DNA of 64,000 bases, taken from contig JAIKVZ010000031.1 of the NCBI GenBank assembly GCA_024685285.1, positions 62,001 through 126,000 of the forward strand. Reading direction: 5' to 3'. The notes under the pieces were generated by a model, which saw only the letters and a program-made list of their open reading frames with translations, did not search any database and was not told the origin of the DNA. Both the position numbers and the translations under genes were made by a program. This DNA comes from Bacteroidales bacterium (lineage in GTDB: Bacteria; Bacteroidota; Bacteroidia; Bacteroidales; P3). Positions 16,495 through 25,228 of the stretch are shown here, piece after piece (position 1 is the first letter of the stretch; each line of letters starts with the position of its first letter).

Positions 16495-17517
16495 TCAGTC
16501 TTTGAGTTTCTGCTCGAGCTTTTTAACACGGTCTACAATGCTCTCGATATTACGCAGGTAGACCTCAATCTTGCGGCGGCGGCGGGCGTCCTCGGCAGGG
16601 CTGCCGAATATGGTGGAGTCTGACGGCACAGAGTGCGTGACGCCGCTTTGGGCCCCGATGGTTACGTGGTCGCCAACAGTGATGTGACCCACAATGCCGG
16701 CCTGTCCGGCAATGATGCAGTGCTCGCCGATTTTGCTGCTACCCGCCACGCCAACTTGCGAGGCCATGGCAGTGTAGCGACCAACCACCACGTTGTGGGC
16801 CAACTGGCACAGGTTGTCAATTTTTACACCCTGGTGAATAACCGTAGAACCCATGGTGGAACGGTCTATGCAAGTGTTGGCACCAATTTCTACATCGTCC
16901 TCAAGCACCACGTTGCCAATTTGGTCAATCTTGTCCCATCCTCCGCTCTCGTTGGGGGCGAAACCGAAACCGTCGGCACCGAGCACGGCACCGGAATGGA
17001 TTATGCAACGTGCGCCCACGGTGGTGTCGCGATAGAGGCGCGCTCCAGCGTATATAATGGTGCCATCGCCCACAATGCATCCATCGGCAAGGGTTGCACC
17101 TGGATGTATCTGCACGTCGTTGCCTATGCGGCAGCCACGTCCTATGGAGACGAAGGGGCCGATGTAGCAACGCTTGCCCACGTGGGTGCCGCGACCTACA
17201 TGACTGCGCAGGCTGCGGCCGTGCGGCGGGCGGGTCATGCTGTTGAACATATGAAGTAACACTGCCACAGCCATATAGGGGTTGTCTACTCGGATTAAGG
17301 TCGCTTTAAGTTCGGATTCGGGTTGAAAATCACGGCTTACAATGATGGCCGACGACTGTCGCTCATATATGTAGTGGGTGTATTTGGGGTTGCCGAGGAA
17401 GGTTATGCCGCCTTCGCAGCCCTCTTCAATCTTGCAGGGACGGGTGATGACAACGCTACCGTCGCCCTCAACTGTGCCGTGCACTTTCTTTGCTATCTCG
17501 TTTACTGTTAGTTGCAT
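16495..17517 (-). CDS. lpxD: UDP-3-O-(3-hydroxyacyl)glucosamine N-acyltransferase
   Basis: Third step of lipid A synthesis: adds the amide-linked hydroxyacyl chain from acyl-ACP. The 340-residue length is normal. An N-terminal uridine-binding domain includes ITFLGNPKYTHYIYERQSSA, with Asn43. It is followed by a left-handed beta-helix of hexapeptide repeats from about residue 105 to 290. The catalytic His is 241 in CQLAHNVVVG. The C-terminal helix (KIEVYLRNIESIVDRVKKLE) matches LpxD and separates it from LpxA. It follows lptC by 19 bases, linking lipid A synthesis with LPS transport. Confidence 0.96.
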   Translation of the reverse strand: MQLTVNEIAKKVHGTVEGDGSVVITRPCKIEEGCEGGITFLGNPKYTHYIYERQSSAIIVSRDFQPESELKATLIRVDNPYMAVAVLLHMFNSMTRPPHGRSLRSHVGRGTHVGKRCYIGPFVSIGRGCRIGNDVQIHPGATLADGCIVGDGTIIYAGARLYRDTTVGARCIIHSGAVLGADGFGFAPNESGGWDKIDQIGNVVLEDDVEIGANTCIDRSTMGSTVIHQGVKIDNLCQLAHNVVVGRYTAMASQVGVAGSSKIGEHCIIAGQAGIVGHITVGDHVTIGAQSGVTHSVPSDSTIFGSPAEDARRRRKIEVYLRNIESIVDRVKKLEQKLKD

Positions 17518-17536
17518 ACCTATGCTGATGTTTGTT

Positions 17537-18118
17537 TTAGTCGTTGATTTCTATGGTGCCGCGCTGGTGTATGACGTGCAGGTTGTCCATGCTCTCGTCG
17601 CTGTCAAAGCCGTCGCCATAGGTGACGCGGTGGCCGTTGACAGAGCGCACGGTGGTGTCGGAGAAGATGTGTCCGTCGACCTGGTTCCATGTTATACGGT
17701 GCATATAGGTTGTGTCGCCGGTGTGGTAGTCAATAGCCACCACGTTGCCATAAGCCTGCATTATTTCACGATCATCGTAGGATATTGCCGAATCGGCCTT
17801 GAGCCAGGCTTTTGGCGAACCATCGGGGCTCAAGAAGATGAGTTCCACCCCTTTGGGGTACAGGGTACGGCTGTCGGGTTGGCCATAGCGCTTGATAAGT
17901 GGCGATGAGAGGCGCATCTGGCGGTTGCCGTTACTGGTACGCGTCACTGTAGCGTCCTTAACGACCTGCACGGGGTTGTCGGTGCGGTCAAACGAGTGCA
18001 CTTTCTCGATGTCGTTGGAGCATCCAGCCAGTGCTATGGCCGCTAATGCCAACAAAAGCCATAAGCCCCTGGTTGCAGGGGCTTTGGCTGCGGGGTTGCT
18101 GGCTGCGGGGTGTTGCAT
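17537..18118 (-). CDS. lptC: LPS export protein LptC
   Basis: A 193-residue envelope protein of the LptC family, which carries lipopolysaccharide through the periplasm between the LptBFG motor and LptA. After a short N-terminal segment, LLALAAIALAGC gives a lipobox Cys33, as in Bacteroidota homologues that are lipoproteins. The beta-jellyroll follows, with SPLIKRYGQPDSRTLYPKGV, WLKADSAISYDDREIMQAYG and ending VIHQRGTIEIND. The other Lpt genes are not in the window. A perfect 9-bp inverted repeat (18063-18071 / 18076-18084) covers codons 12-19 and could form a hairpin in the early mRNA. Confidence 0.88.
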   Translation of the reverse strand: MQHPAASNPAAKAPATRGLWLLLALAAIALAGCSNDIEKVHSFDRTDNPVQVVKDATVTRTSNGNRQMRLSSPLIKRYGQPDSRTLYPKGVELIFLSPDGSPKAWLKADSAISYDDREIMQAYGNVVAIDYHTGDTTYMHRITWNQVDGHIFSDTTVRSVNGHRVTYGDGFDSDESMDNLHVIHQRGTIEIND

Positions 18119-18133
18119 TATCCCGAAGCCGTG

Positions 18134-19480
18134 CTATTTGGTGCGGACTATAGTGCTTTCGCCAATCCAGCCGGGCACTGTGAAACGCTGACCGTTTTCG
18201 AGGCCTGCCATGAAGGCGTCGGCCTGTGCGGGGAAGTAGGCGCGGTAGCGTGCAATCTGGGCGTCGGCGGCCTCAACATTCTCCGGCGAGGGGTCCACCT
18301 GCTTGGCTTTCATAGCTTTGTCGACAGCTGCCCAATAAGCGCTGCGGCCGTGGATGTTGTCTTCGGAGGCGGAACTCGACGACTGGGCATAAAGCTGAGC
18401 TATCTGACGATAGGGTTCGCCCTTGGTGGGGTCTATTTCGGCAGCACGGTTGAAAGCGGTGCGTGCGGCAGAGTAGCTGTTGGTGGCACCGTAGGCTATG
18501 CCGAGCAACAGGTAAGCGTTGTAGCGGTCTTTGGTCTCGGTGAGGTCTTTGACAGCATCGTTGAGGTACTTGGCGGCTTCGCTGTATTTCTGCTTCTGGA
18601 TACACATCTTGCCCATACGCACTGCAATGGCGGGCGAGGGTTCGAGGGTGTAGAGGCGCTCGGTGGTGGAGAAGAAGAGTTGTTCGCTTGTGCAGCCTTT
18701 CTTCATCAGGATGCCGGATATTTTCTTGAGCAGGTCGACGTTGTCCGGGTCGGCCTCGAACTTCTTGGCATAAATCTCAACCAGCTGACTGCAATCGGCG
18801 TAGGGCGAGAAAGCAGCCTCGACGCCGCCGATATAGCCGCGTATGAGGGCGGCCTTGGCGCTGTCGGCTGCGTTGGCTATGAGCTGGGCTTCAAGCACCT
18901 CGCTCACTGCGTCGTAGTTGTCGACCACTAAAGTGGGCTCGGCCAAACCGGCACGCACATATTTGATAGTGGCTTCGAGGTACTTAACGGCGTAAGCGGC
19001 CTCAAGGTCGGTGCCACCGGCTTCCACGGCCTGGGCATATATGTCATAGTAGCCTTTCACGTCGTCCGGTTTCAGGGCTTCATAGTCCATTGCCTTGCGG
19101 GCCAGCACCTCGGGACGCTCGCCGTAGTTAGCGATGCGGGTGTCGTACATGGCCATGAGCTCGGCCACCAAGCTATCGCGCTGACTAACGGTCTTGGCTT
19201 GGTTGATGAGGTATTTGAGTATCGTGGCACCGTTGAGGTAGAGGTTTTTACTCTGCTTGGGGCAGTTGGCCACGATGGTCTGCCAGCGAGGATACGTCTC
19301 TTCTAAATAGCGGCCGTCCTTGGAGGCTTTATACTGTTTCATGGCGTCCTGATAGAGCGACACGGGCTCCATCATCTGCTCCTGGACTTCGGGGGTGCAA
19401 CCCCAGTTGCGCTGTGCTGTGGCGCTGAGGCTCAAGGCCACAATTGCCAGGCCTAAGGCCAGTGTTCTTACTTTCTTCAT
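18134..19480 (-). CDS. Exported tetratricopeptide-repeat protein
   Basis: A 448-residue protein with a signal peptide (MKKVRTLALGLAIVALSLSA, cut near ATAQ). The rest is all-helical. TPR-like helix pairs are clear in the C-terminal half, for example YSEAAKYLNDAVKDL and ARTAFNRAAEIDPTKGEPYR. It should be a periplasmic scaffold or chaperone-like protein; no enzyme motif is present. It sits between the gene for an outer-membrane barrel and lptC with spacings of 15-51 bases. Its place in a pth-coaX-OMP-TPR-lptC run suggests a role in outer-membrane assembly, but this is inference from context only. Confidence 0.82.
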   Translation of the reverse strand: MKKVRTLALGLAIVALSLSATAQRNWGCTPEVQEQMMEPVSLYQDAMKQYKASKDGRYLEETYPRWQTIVANCPKQSKNLYLNGATILKYLINQAKTVSQRDSLVAELMAMYDTRIANYGERPEVLARKAMDYEALKPDDVKGYYDIYAQAVEAGGTDLEAAYAVKYLEATIKYVRAGLAEPTLVVDNYDAVSEVLEAQLIANAADSAKAALIRGYIGGVEAAFSPYADCSQLVEIYAKKFEADPDNVDLLKKISGILMKKGCTSEQLFFSTTERLYTLEPSPAIAVRMGKMCIQKQKYSEAAKYLNDAVKDLTETKDRYNAYLLLGIAYGATNSYSAARTAFNRAAEIDPTKGEPYRQIAQLYAQSSSSASEDNIHGRSAYWAAVDKAMKAKQVDPSPENVEAADAQIARYRAYFPAQADAFMAGLENGQRFTVPGWIGESTIVRTK

Positions 19481-19531
19481 AATTATAGCGATTTCTTTTT
19501 TAGTGCGTTTAACTGTTTATTTATTGCAATT

Positions 19532-20869
19532 CTAATTATATTTTCTCTTCACAAACCATGTCTCGCAGCTACTCAATGCTATGCCGAATGTGAGGCTCTC
19601 CTGCAACAGCACGTTGGTCGAGCCGAGGTGAGAGTAGGCCACGCTGATGGTGAGTAGCGAGCGGCCTTTGCGCATGGGCAGAGTGGCTCCGAAACCGCAA
19701 CCCCACTCGTCGAGACTCAGGTCGGCAGAGGCGGTGGTCATGGCAATCTTGCCGTGCTCGTAATGCACTCCAGCACTCCAGCTTATGCGGCTCAGATAGT
19801 TGGCTGCGTTGCGGTCTCCCTTGAGTTCGGCGGCCAAAGCGTAGCGCCCATAGGCAGCATAGCGCAGCGAGTTCTGTCCAAAGATGGAAAGGGGTGCCCC
19901 TTCGGTGTACTTGACACCGCTCCACGGTGCCGTAACGGCGTCGGCAGCAAGCAACCAGCGGCCACTCTCAAGCGAGAGGCCAAGACCAACAGTTGTGGGA
20001 ATCTCTATGGTGCTTACAAACTGACCCGACTGGCCACGGAGAGGGAACACGGTGTCGCCCAGCGTGGAACTTTCGCTGAAATACGTATATATCACGGCCT
20101 CTTCGTCAATGTTCTGCTTAATCCCTGGAGCAAAGGTGAGACCTGCGCCCAACACACGGTTTCCGCCCAAGGGCAGACGCAGCTGCACGCCGGCATCGGC
20201 TTCAAGGTTGCGCACACGAGTGTCCTTGATTTTACGCGAACTCATTTTGTAGGTGGTTGCGGCATCAAGCTGCTCATAGCTTATGGCGCGTTGCTGTGAA
20301 CCGGTAAGCAACTTGATGTTAAAGCCGGCTTGCAACGAGAGGCTGTCGGGGTTGTCGCCGCCTATGATGTTGAATGCACTGCCAATAAAAGCCTCGCTTA
20401 CCGAACCTGAACCGTAGTAGCGCGTCTTGACAGGGCCGCCAACAGGATCTACGTCGCTGCTCACCGACTCGTAGTCGGTATTGCTGTAGGGCATGATGCC
20501 GCCGCCTATCTTCCACCACTTGGTGACGGGCATGGCAAAGGCAATGTACGCCAGCTGTGTGGAGAAATCGGTCAGTCGAGCCGAAGCATCGCTCAGCGAA
20601 GCGGTCTGCACGCTGAAAGCCATGTCGAAAACAAAACTCTGCGGCTGCACCGAGGCGTAGCTGGCGGGATTGAAGGGGTTGACAAAGTTGTTGCCGGCAC
20701 GGGTTATGGCCACACCGCCCAAACGTGCCGTAAGGGGCATATTGTAGGGCTGGCTGCCAAGGCCTATACCGTACTGCGAAAACGGGGTGTTGCTACCACT
20801 CTGGGCGGTGACTTGCAGGGCTGTAAAAACCACTGTCACAAGCAACAATATTTTTTTGATATAATTCAT
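19532..20869 (-). CDS. Outer-membrane beta-barrel protein (FadL/OmpP1-like)
   Basis: A 445-residue protein with a signal peptide (KKILLLVTVVFTALQVTAQ). The mature N-terminus SGSNTPFSQYGIGLGSQPYN, followed by RLGGVAITRAGNNFVNPFNP, resembles the plug region of FadL-like barrels common in Bacteroidota. Amphipathic strands run through the rest (FSVQTASLSDASARLTDFST, WWKIGGGIMPYSNTDYE). The substrate is unknown. It begins one base after the coaX stop, so it is translated from the same message, and is followed by the TPR gene. An outer-membrane location is well supported; specific transport function is not. Confidence 0.78.
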   Translation of the reverse strand: MNYIKKILLLVTVVFTALQVTAQSGSNTPFSQYGIGLGSQPYNMPLTARLGGVAITRAGNNFVNPFNPASYASVQPQSFVFDMAFSVQTASLSDASARLTDFSTQLAYIAFAMPVTKWWKIGGGIMPYSNTDYESVSSDVDPVGGPVKTRYYGSGSVSEAFIGSAFNIIGGDNPDSLSLQAGFNIKLLTGSQQRAISYEQLDAATTYKMSSRKIKDTRVRNLEADAGVQLRLPLGGNRVLGAGLTFAPGIKQNIDEEAVIYTYFSESSTLGDTVFPLRGQSGQFVSTIEIPTTVGLGLSLESGRWLLAADAVTAPWSGVKYTEGAPLSIFGQNSLRYAAYGRYALAAELKGDRNAANYLSRISWSAGVHYEHGKIAMTTASADLSLDEWGCGFGATLPMRKGRSLLTISVAYSHLGSTNVLLQESLTFGIALSSCETWFVKRKYN

Positions 20870-20870
20870 A

Positions 20871-21548
20871 CTATTTCAGATTGCATTGCGTTATTCTATA
20901 TAGTCCGTAGAGTACTAACGAGGGTTGCAGCGAGTGCTCGCGACCCTGCCAAAGGCCGCAGCGCTGCAACATGGCGGCATTGCCGCCGGTGAGGAAGAGC
21001 CGACACTTCCCGTCGGCTTCGTAACGACTGGTTAGACCCTCTATGGCACAGACTGTTCCTTGACCTACTCCCAACGCTATCGACTGTGCCGTGTCGCCGC
21101 CAGCCGTGTTGTCCACGGCCATCTGCTCCATGCCTATCTGCGGCAGATGCGCGGTGTGCGAATGCAGAGCCTGCAACTGCATGGCAATGCCGGGCATTAT
21201 GGCACCGCCAACATAGGTGCCGGAGCGTACCAGATCGACGGTTATGCAAGTACCGGCGTCTACTACCACACAGTCGGCACCTCCGGCCAGAGCCCAGGCT
21301 CCGCAGGCGGCAGCCAGACGGTCGGGGCCCAACGCGGCGCGGTCGTAGGCCACAGCAATCGGCACCTCGGTATCGGGACCCAACTGTTGCACATCGGCAG
21401 GCAGCCCGTCGGCCTTGCCACTCACACAGGCTATGGCGCGGTCGTAGGCCACGCCGTTGAGGCTCTCGACAAGGGTCATGCCACCATCGGGGCCAAAGAG
21501 GGCGGCCTTGGTGCTGGTATTGCCTATGTCGATGGTGAGCACTCTCAT
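20871..21548 (-). CDS. coaX: Type III pantothenate kinase
   Basis: First step of coenzyme A synthesis, phosphorylating pantothenate. The 225-residue protein opens MRVLTIDIGNTSTKAALFG, the phosphate-1 motif of the ASKHA fold in CoaX. The PanK-III blocks GPDRLAAACGAWAL and VVVDAGTCITVDLV follow, then GGAIMPGIAMQLQAL. Length is at the short end of the family (about 240-260). The start overlaps the pth stop by four bases, and the gene for the outer-membrane barrel starts one base after its stop. No CoaA-type kinase is in the window. Confidence 0.94.
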   Translation of the reverse strand: MRVLTIDIGNTSTKAALFGPDGGMTLVESLNGVAYDRAIACVSGKADGLPADVQQLGPDTEVPIAVAYDRAALGPDRLAAACGAWALAGGADCVVVDAGTCITVDLVRSGTYVGGAIMPGIAMQLQALHSHTAHLPQIGMEQMAVDNTAGGDTAQSIALGVGQGTVCAIEGLTSRYEADGKCRLFLTGGNAAMLQRCGLWQGREHSLQPSLVLYGLYRITQCNLK

Positions 21549-22123
21549 GGTTGCGGCTGGGGTTTGGTGTTGGTGAAGTTCATGGCGCGTTCTATGCCTT
21601 GGGTCACAAAGCGGTGTATGCCCTCGGCAGCGTGCTCTATGGCTTGGCGCAGCAGGGGCTCCTCTTCGGGTTTAAAGCGGCCCAGGACATAGTCTATCTG
21701 ATGGCCTCGCGAAAAGTTGTCGCCCACCCCCACGCGCAGCCTGGCGTAGGCTGTCGAGCCCAGCGAGGCCTCGATGTCGGCCAAACCGTTGTGGCCTCCG
21801 GCCGAGCCGTTCTGTTTCATGCGCAGAGTACCCAGGGGCAGGGCAATGTCGTCAACCACCACCAAAAGCTGCTCCATAGGCACGCGCTCGGCCTGCAGCC
21901 AGTACTTGACGGCTTTGCCGCTGAGGTTCATGTAGGTGGTGGGCTTGATAAGCACCAGCGTGCGGCCACGATGGCGCACCTCGGTGCGGTAGGCGTGGCG
22001 CTCCAAGCTCCAGCGCGCACCGGCCTCGGCGGCCAGATGGTCTACAACCATAAATCCGCTGTTGTGACGAGTGCCTTCGTACTCCTCACCCACATTGCCT
22101 AACCCGACTATGAGGTATTTCAT
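21545..22123 (-). CDS. pth: Peptidyl-tRNA hydrolase
   Basis: Releases tRNA from peptidyl-tRNA that drops off ribosomes. Starting at the ATG at 22123 the protein has 192 residues, the usual length. MKYLIVGLGNVGEEYEGTRH contains Asn10 and the catalytic His20. The blocks KPTTYMNLSGKAV and DDIALPLGTLRMKQNGSAGG (with the conserved Asp) follow. An AGGAG ribosome-binding site lies just upstream of this ATG, and the promoter at 22206-22213 makes the longer reading frame starting at 22216 impossible as a transcript start. The stop overlaps the coaX start. First gene of the envelope operon running to 10631. Confidence 0.95.
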   Translation of the reverse strand: MKYLIVGLGNVGEEYEGTRHNSGFMVVDHLAAEAGARWSLERHAYRTEVRHRGRTLVLIKPTTYMNLSGKAVKYWLQAERVPMEQLLVVVDDIALPLGTLRMKQNGSAGGHNGLADIEASLGSTAYARLRVGVGDNFSRGHQIDYVLGRFKPEEEPLLRQAIEHAAEGIHRFVTQGIERAMNFTNTKPQPQP

Positions 22124-22153
22124 GGTCTCCTGCGTGGTGTCATTATCAATGTT

Positions 22154-22174
22154 ACGCTTTGTAACACAAAGCGT
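22154..22174. promoter_or_regulatory. Perfect palindrome in the pth operon leader
   Basis: ACGCTTTGT and ACAAAGCGT separated by three bases, lying between the promoter at 22206-22213 and the pth start at 22123. It could be an operator or an RNA hairpin in the leader; nothing in the sequence decides. Confidence 0.45.
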
Positions 22175-22205
22175 TATCAACTTTCTCAAAAAGTTCATCA
22201 GCCCA

Positions 22206-22213
22206 CAAAGATA
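22206..22213 (-). promoter_or_regulatory. -7 box of the pth-coaX envelope operon
   Basis: Minus strand TATCTTTG, matching TAnnTTTG. There is no clear TTTG at the expected distance. It is placed about 85 bases before the pth start. Confidence 0.5.
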
Positions 22214-22255
22214 CAAAAAAATCGCGACTTACACCTATATTATAAAAAATATTTG

Positions 22256-22263
22256 TATTTTTG
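22256..22263 (+). promoter_or_regulatory. -7 box of the broken toxin-antitoxin locus
   Basis: TATTTTTG, about 40 bases ahead of the antitoxin ATG at 22304 in an AT-rich divergent gap of 180 bases. Confidence 0.55.
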
Positions 22264-22303
22264 CAAAATGAAAACAACCAAGAAATCATAAAAACAACAT
22301 ATT

Positions 22304-22525
22304 ATGGCAACAATGACAATAACCTACGACGGGCGCAACTAGACTGCCCGCAGCATTATAGAACTGCTCCGCACGATGGACATTTTCCATATCAACGAGG
22401 CCCCGGCCAAGCCGCGCCGCAAGAGCGGCATAGAGCTGGCCTACGAGGACGTGGCCGCCGGACGCGTCACCGAGTGGCACGGAGGAATAGACGAAATGAT
22501 TGAACACATACTTTCAGAGAAATGA
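22304..22525 (+). pseudogene. Antitoxin of a RelB/YafQ-type module, broken by an amber codon
   Basis: The frame starts MATMTITYDGRN, hits TAG at 22340-22342 (codon 13), then continues TARSIIELLRTMDIFHINEA to a TGA that overlaps the toxin ATG (ATGA). Without the stop, the 73-codon frame looks like a normal small Bacteroidota antitoxin, where Lys (AAG) is usual at that place, so one A-to-T change explains it. Internal re-start at Met25 could still make a C-terminal piece. The toxin gene has an amber codon too. Confidence 0.75.
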
Positions 22526-22800
22526 AGTATATCGTCAGCTATTCTAACCGCTTCGAGAGATCGTTGCGCCTGTGCAGCAAACGAGGTTTGCCCATATACA
22601 AGTTGACCGAGGTCATTAAACTGCTGGCAGAGAGTGGCACACTACCACGCAAGTACCGTCCGCACAAGCTGTCGGGCTTCAAGGGTGGAATGACGTGGGA
22701 GTGTCACATCTAGCCGAACTGGCTTCTTGTCTGGGAGCAGAACGACACGCACCTCACCCTGCTGATGCTCGACACAGGCACCCACGCCGACCTGTTCTAA
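22522..22800 (+). pseudogene. YafQ/RelE-type mRNA interferase toxin, broken by an amber codon
   Basis: MKYIVSYSNRFERSLRLCSK opens a YafQ-like toxin. GFKGGMTWECHI is followed by TAG at 22711-22713, and the same frame continues PNWLLVWEQNDTHLTLLMLD and THADLF before TAA at 22798. Intact relatives have Lys at the stop position (HIKPxWLL), so again one AAG-to-TAG change accounts for the break. The 3' part with the conserved His of THADLF is otherwise preserved. As it stands a 63-residue truncated product without catalytic residues is expected, so the toxin should be dead. Confidence 0.8.
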
Positions 22801-22859
22801 TGGCTGAAAAGCGTGTCGCGCGGCATTTCCCTCAACCACTGGCAACTACAAAAAACACT

Positions 22860-22891
22860 GCGGCCCCGCACAATAAAAACGGCGGGGCTGC
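22860..22891 (+). terminator. Possible terminator after the toxin pseudogene
   Basis: GCGGCCCCGC and GCGGGGCTGC pair over 10 bases (one G-U) around an A-rich loop and are followed by GTTATTTAT. The U-run is weak. Confidence 0.4.
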
Positions 22892-22928
22892 GTTATTTAT
22901 ACTGTAACACTAATTTCAACCTCTACCG

Positions 22929-25094
22929 ATGATGAAAAAGACTCTGTTTCTGGCCCTTGCGGCCCTGATAATCGCCCCGGCGGCCGTGGCCGACGAGGGT
23001 ATGTGGATACCCATGCTGCTCAACCGCAACGAGGCAGCCATGCAGAAAGCCGGTATGCACATCTCGGCCAGCGACATCTACGACGTGAACCAAGCCTCGC
23101 TCAAGGACGCCGTGGTGCTCTTCGGCAGCGGCTGCTCGGGCGAGTTTGTGAGCCCCGAGGGTCTGCTGCTCACCAACCACCACTGCGGCTACAGTTACAT
23201 TGTGAGCCACTCGACGGTGGAGCACGACTACCTCACCCACGGTTTCTGGGCCATGGACCGCAGCCAGGAGCTTCCCTGCCCGGGCCTCACCGCCACCCGC
23301 TTAGTGCGTATGGAGGAGGTGACCGCCGAGGTGCTGGACGGAGTGGAGCCCTCGATGAGCGAGAGCGACCGCCAGACAGTGGTCGACAACAACATCAAGG
23401 CTGTGAGCGAGCGCCTCACCCAGGGCACCCATTACCGCTGCGTGATCAAGCCTTTCTACTACGGCAACCAATATTTCGCCTACATCAACGAGGTCTTCAC
23501 CGATGTGCGTTTGGTGGGCACCCCGCCGAGCAACATAGGCAAGTTTGGCGGCGACACCGACAACTGGATGTGGCCGCGCCACACAGGCGACTTCAGCGTG
23601 TTCCGCGTCTACGCCGGCAAGGACAACAAGCCCGCCGAATACAGCAAGGACAACCAGCCCTATCATCCGCTCAGGCACTTGGAGATAAGTCTTAAAGGAG
23701 TCGACGAGGGCGACTTCACCTTCGTGTTCGGCTACCCAGGCACCACGCGCCGCTACGTGACCCACGACGCCGTGAACCTCGCCGCCAACGTGGAGAACCC
23801 CATACGCATAGCCATGCGCGACATACGCCTCCGCAACTACAAGGCTGCACAGGAACTCTCGCCGGCACTGCGCCTGCGCTATGCCACGCCCGTGGCCAAC
23901 ATTGCCAACGGCTGGAAGAAGTGGCAGGGCGAGACCCTCGGCATCAACCGCCTGCACGGCGTTGAGCAGAAGAGGTCCCAGGAGGCCGCATTCCGCAGAT
24001 GGGCCGCCGGCAAGCCCGAGTACCGCAACGTGCTCGGCCAGCTCGAGAGCCTCTACAAACGTCTGCGCCCCGTGGCCGAGCGGCGGGTGTGGTTCAGCGA
24101 GGCCATACTGGCTTCGGACCTCATGCAGCGGGCTCAGCTGCTGCACAACCTCTACATGGCCGGCAACGACACCGACCGCCTGCTCAAGGCCGGCGGCGCC
24201 ATCGACCGCAGCAACGCTCGCCTCTTCGATGAGGACAGCATCTGGCAGGCTCACCTCAAGGTCGACCGCGCCATATTTGTCGAGACCTTCATAGCCGCCT
24301 GGCGCGCCGGCCAGGCACCCTATATGGACAAAAAGCACAAGAGCGAGGCCGATGTGCGCAAGACCCTCAACCGCGTGTTCGACCGCTCCATACTCAACAA
24401 CCCCGACCGCTTTGCCGCCTTTATGGACCAGTACGACGGCGAGAACAAGGCCGACCGCAAGACAATAAGCAAAGACCCGGCTTTCGAACTGCTGAGCGTG
24501 GCCCGCAGCTATGCCCTCGGCCGCTACAACGGCGCGGAGGACCAGAACGCCCTCTACAACCGCATGACCGACAGCATCAACCTGCTTATGCGCACCTACG
24601 TCAAGGGAATGATGGAGATGTATCCCGACAGCAACTTCTTCCCCGACGCCAACCTGACACTGCGCGTGGCCTACGGCCATGTCGAGGGCTTCCGCCCGAG
24701 GGATGCGGTGCGCTACACCCACTACTCGACCCTCGACGGCATTATTGAGAAAGAGAACCCCGACATCTACGACTACGTGGTCGAGCCCCGCCTCAAAGAG
24801 CTCTGGCGCAGCCGCGACTACGGCCCCTTCGCCAACGAACTCGGCGAGATGCCCGTGGCCTTCATTGCCACCAACCACACCACGGGCGGCAACAGCGGCA
24901 GCCCGGTGCTCGACGCCGACGGCCGCCTCATTGGCATAAACTTCGACCGCTGCTGGGAGGGCACCATGAGCGACCTGCTCTTCGACCCGGCCTACTGCCG
25001 CAACATATCGCTCGACGTGCGCTACTGCCTCTTCATCATCGACCGCTTTGCCGGCGCAAGCCACCTGATTAACGAGATGACCTTAGTGCGCTGA
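22929..25094 (+). CDS. dpp11: Dipeptidyl-peptidase 11 (S46 family)
   Basis: Periplasmic serine exopeptidase that removes N-terminal dipeptides with Asp or Glu at the second position, feeding peptide-based growth. A signal peptide (MKKTLFLALAALIIAPAAVA) is followed by the S46 start DEGMWIPMLLNRN. The catalytic His lies in LLLTNHHCGY; the nucleophile is in TTGGNSGSPV. Counting from the second Met (22932), the protein has 720 residues, Ser655 and Arg673 in INFDRCWEGT. These are the length and positions I recall for Porphyromonas DPP11, where Arg673 sets acidic specificity (DPP7 has Gly). Single gene, facing a minus-strand gene across a strong terminator. Confidence 0.92.
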   Translation: MMKKTLFLALAALIIAPAAVADEGMWIPMLLNRNEAAMQKAGMHISASDIYDVNQASLKDAVVLFGSGCSGEFVSPEGLLLTNHHCGYSYIVSHSTVEHDYLTHGFWAMDRSQELPCPGLTATRLVRMEEVTAEVLDGVEPSMSESDRQTVVDNNIKAVSERLTQGTHYRCVIKPFYYGNQYFAYINEVFTDVRLVGTPPSNIGKFGGDTDNWMWPRHTGDFSVFRVYAGKDNKPAEYSKDNQPYHPLRHLEISLKGVDEGDFTFVFGYPGTTRRYVTHDAVNLAANVENPIRIAMRDIRLRNYKAAQELSPALRLRYATPVANIANGWKKWQGETLGINRLHGVEQKRSQEAAFRRWAAGKPEYRNVLGQLESLYKRLRPVAERRVWFSEAILASDLMQRAQLLHNLYMAGNDTDRLLKAGGAIDRSNARLFDEDSIWQAHLKVDRAIFVETFIAAWRAGQAPYMDKKHKSEADVRKTLNRVFDRSILNNPDRFAAFMDQYDGENKADRKTISKDPAFELLSVARSYALGRYNGAEDQNALYNRMTDSINLLMRTYVKGMMEMYPDSNFFPDANLTLRVAYGHVEGFRPRDAVRYTHYSTLDGIIEKENPDIYDYVVEPRLKELWRSRDYGPFANELGEMPVAFIATNHTTGGNSGSPVLDADGRLIGINFDRCWEGTMSDLLFDPAYCRNISLDVRYCLFIIDRFAGASHLINEMTLVR

Positions 25095-25161
25095 CCATCA
25101 GGGTACTGACGGGCCAAGGTCGCCCTCTGTCCGGAGCCCGTGCACCCAGCCGCGAGGCCTG

Positions 25162-25210
25162 CCCGACCCAAACCCGACCTCAACCCGAACCTAACCCGCA
25201 CAACAAGCTG
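25162..25210 (-). repeat. Dispersed G-rich repeat between convergent genes
   Basis: Minus strand: CAGCTTGTTG, then CGGGTTAGGTTCGGGTTGAG, GTCGGGTTTGGGTCGGGC. It lies downstream of the 25284-26018 gene in its sense orientation, just past that gene's terminator hairpin. Confidence 0.85.
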
Positions 25211-25228
25211 GCATACAGACAGATAAAA

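Noticed and set aside
18063..18084. Rho-independent terminator upstream of lptC
   Set aside because: The perfect inverted repeat lies within the lptC coding frame (codons 12-19) and has no U-run, so at most it is an mRNA hairpin.
22304..22800. Genome-wide recoding of TAG as a sense codon
   Set aside because: Several clear genes in the window end in TAG at their natural C-terminus (for example the importer ATPase, mnmG and the small gene ending at 54946), so TAG is a stop here.
23301..25064. Long minus-strand reading frame opposite dpp11
   Set aside because: Its translation is low-complexity Val/Ala/His/Gly sequence of the kind produced opposite GC-rich coding DNA, and the plus strand encodes an unmistakable S46 peptidase.
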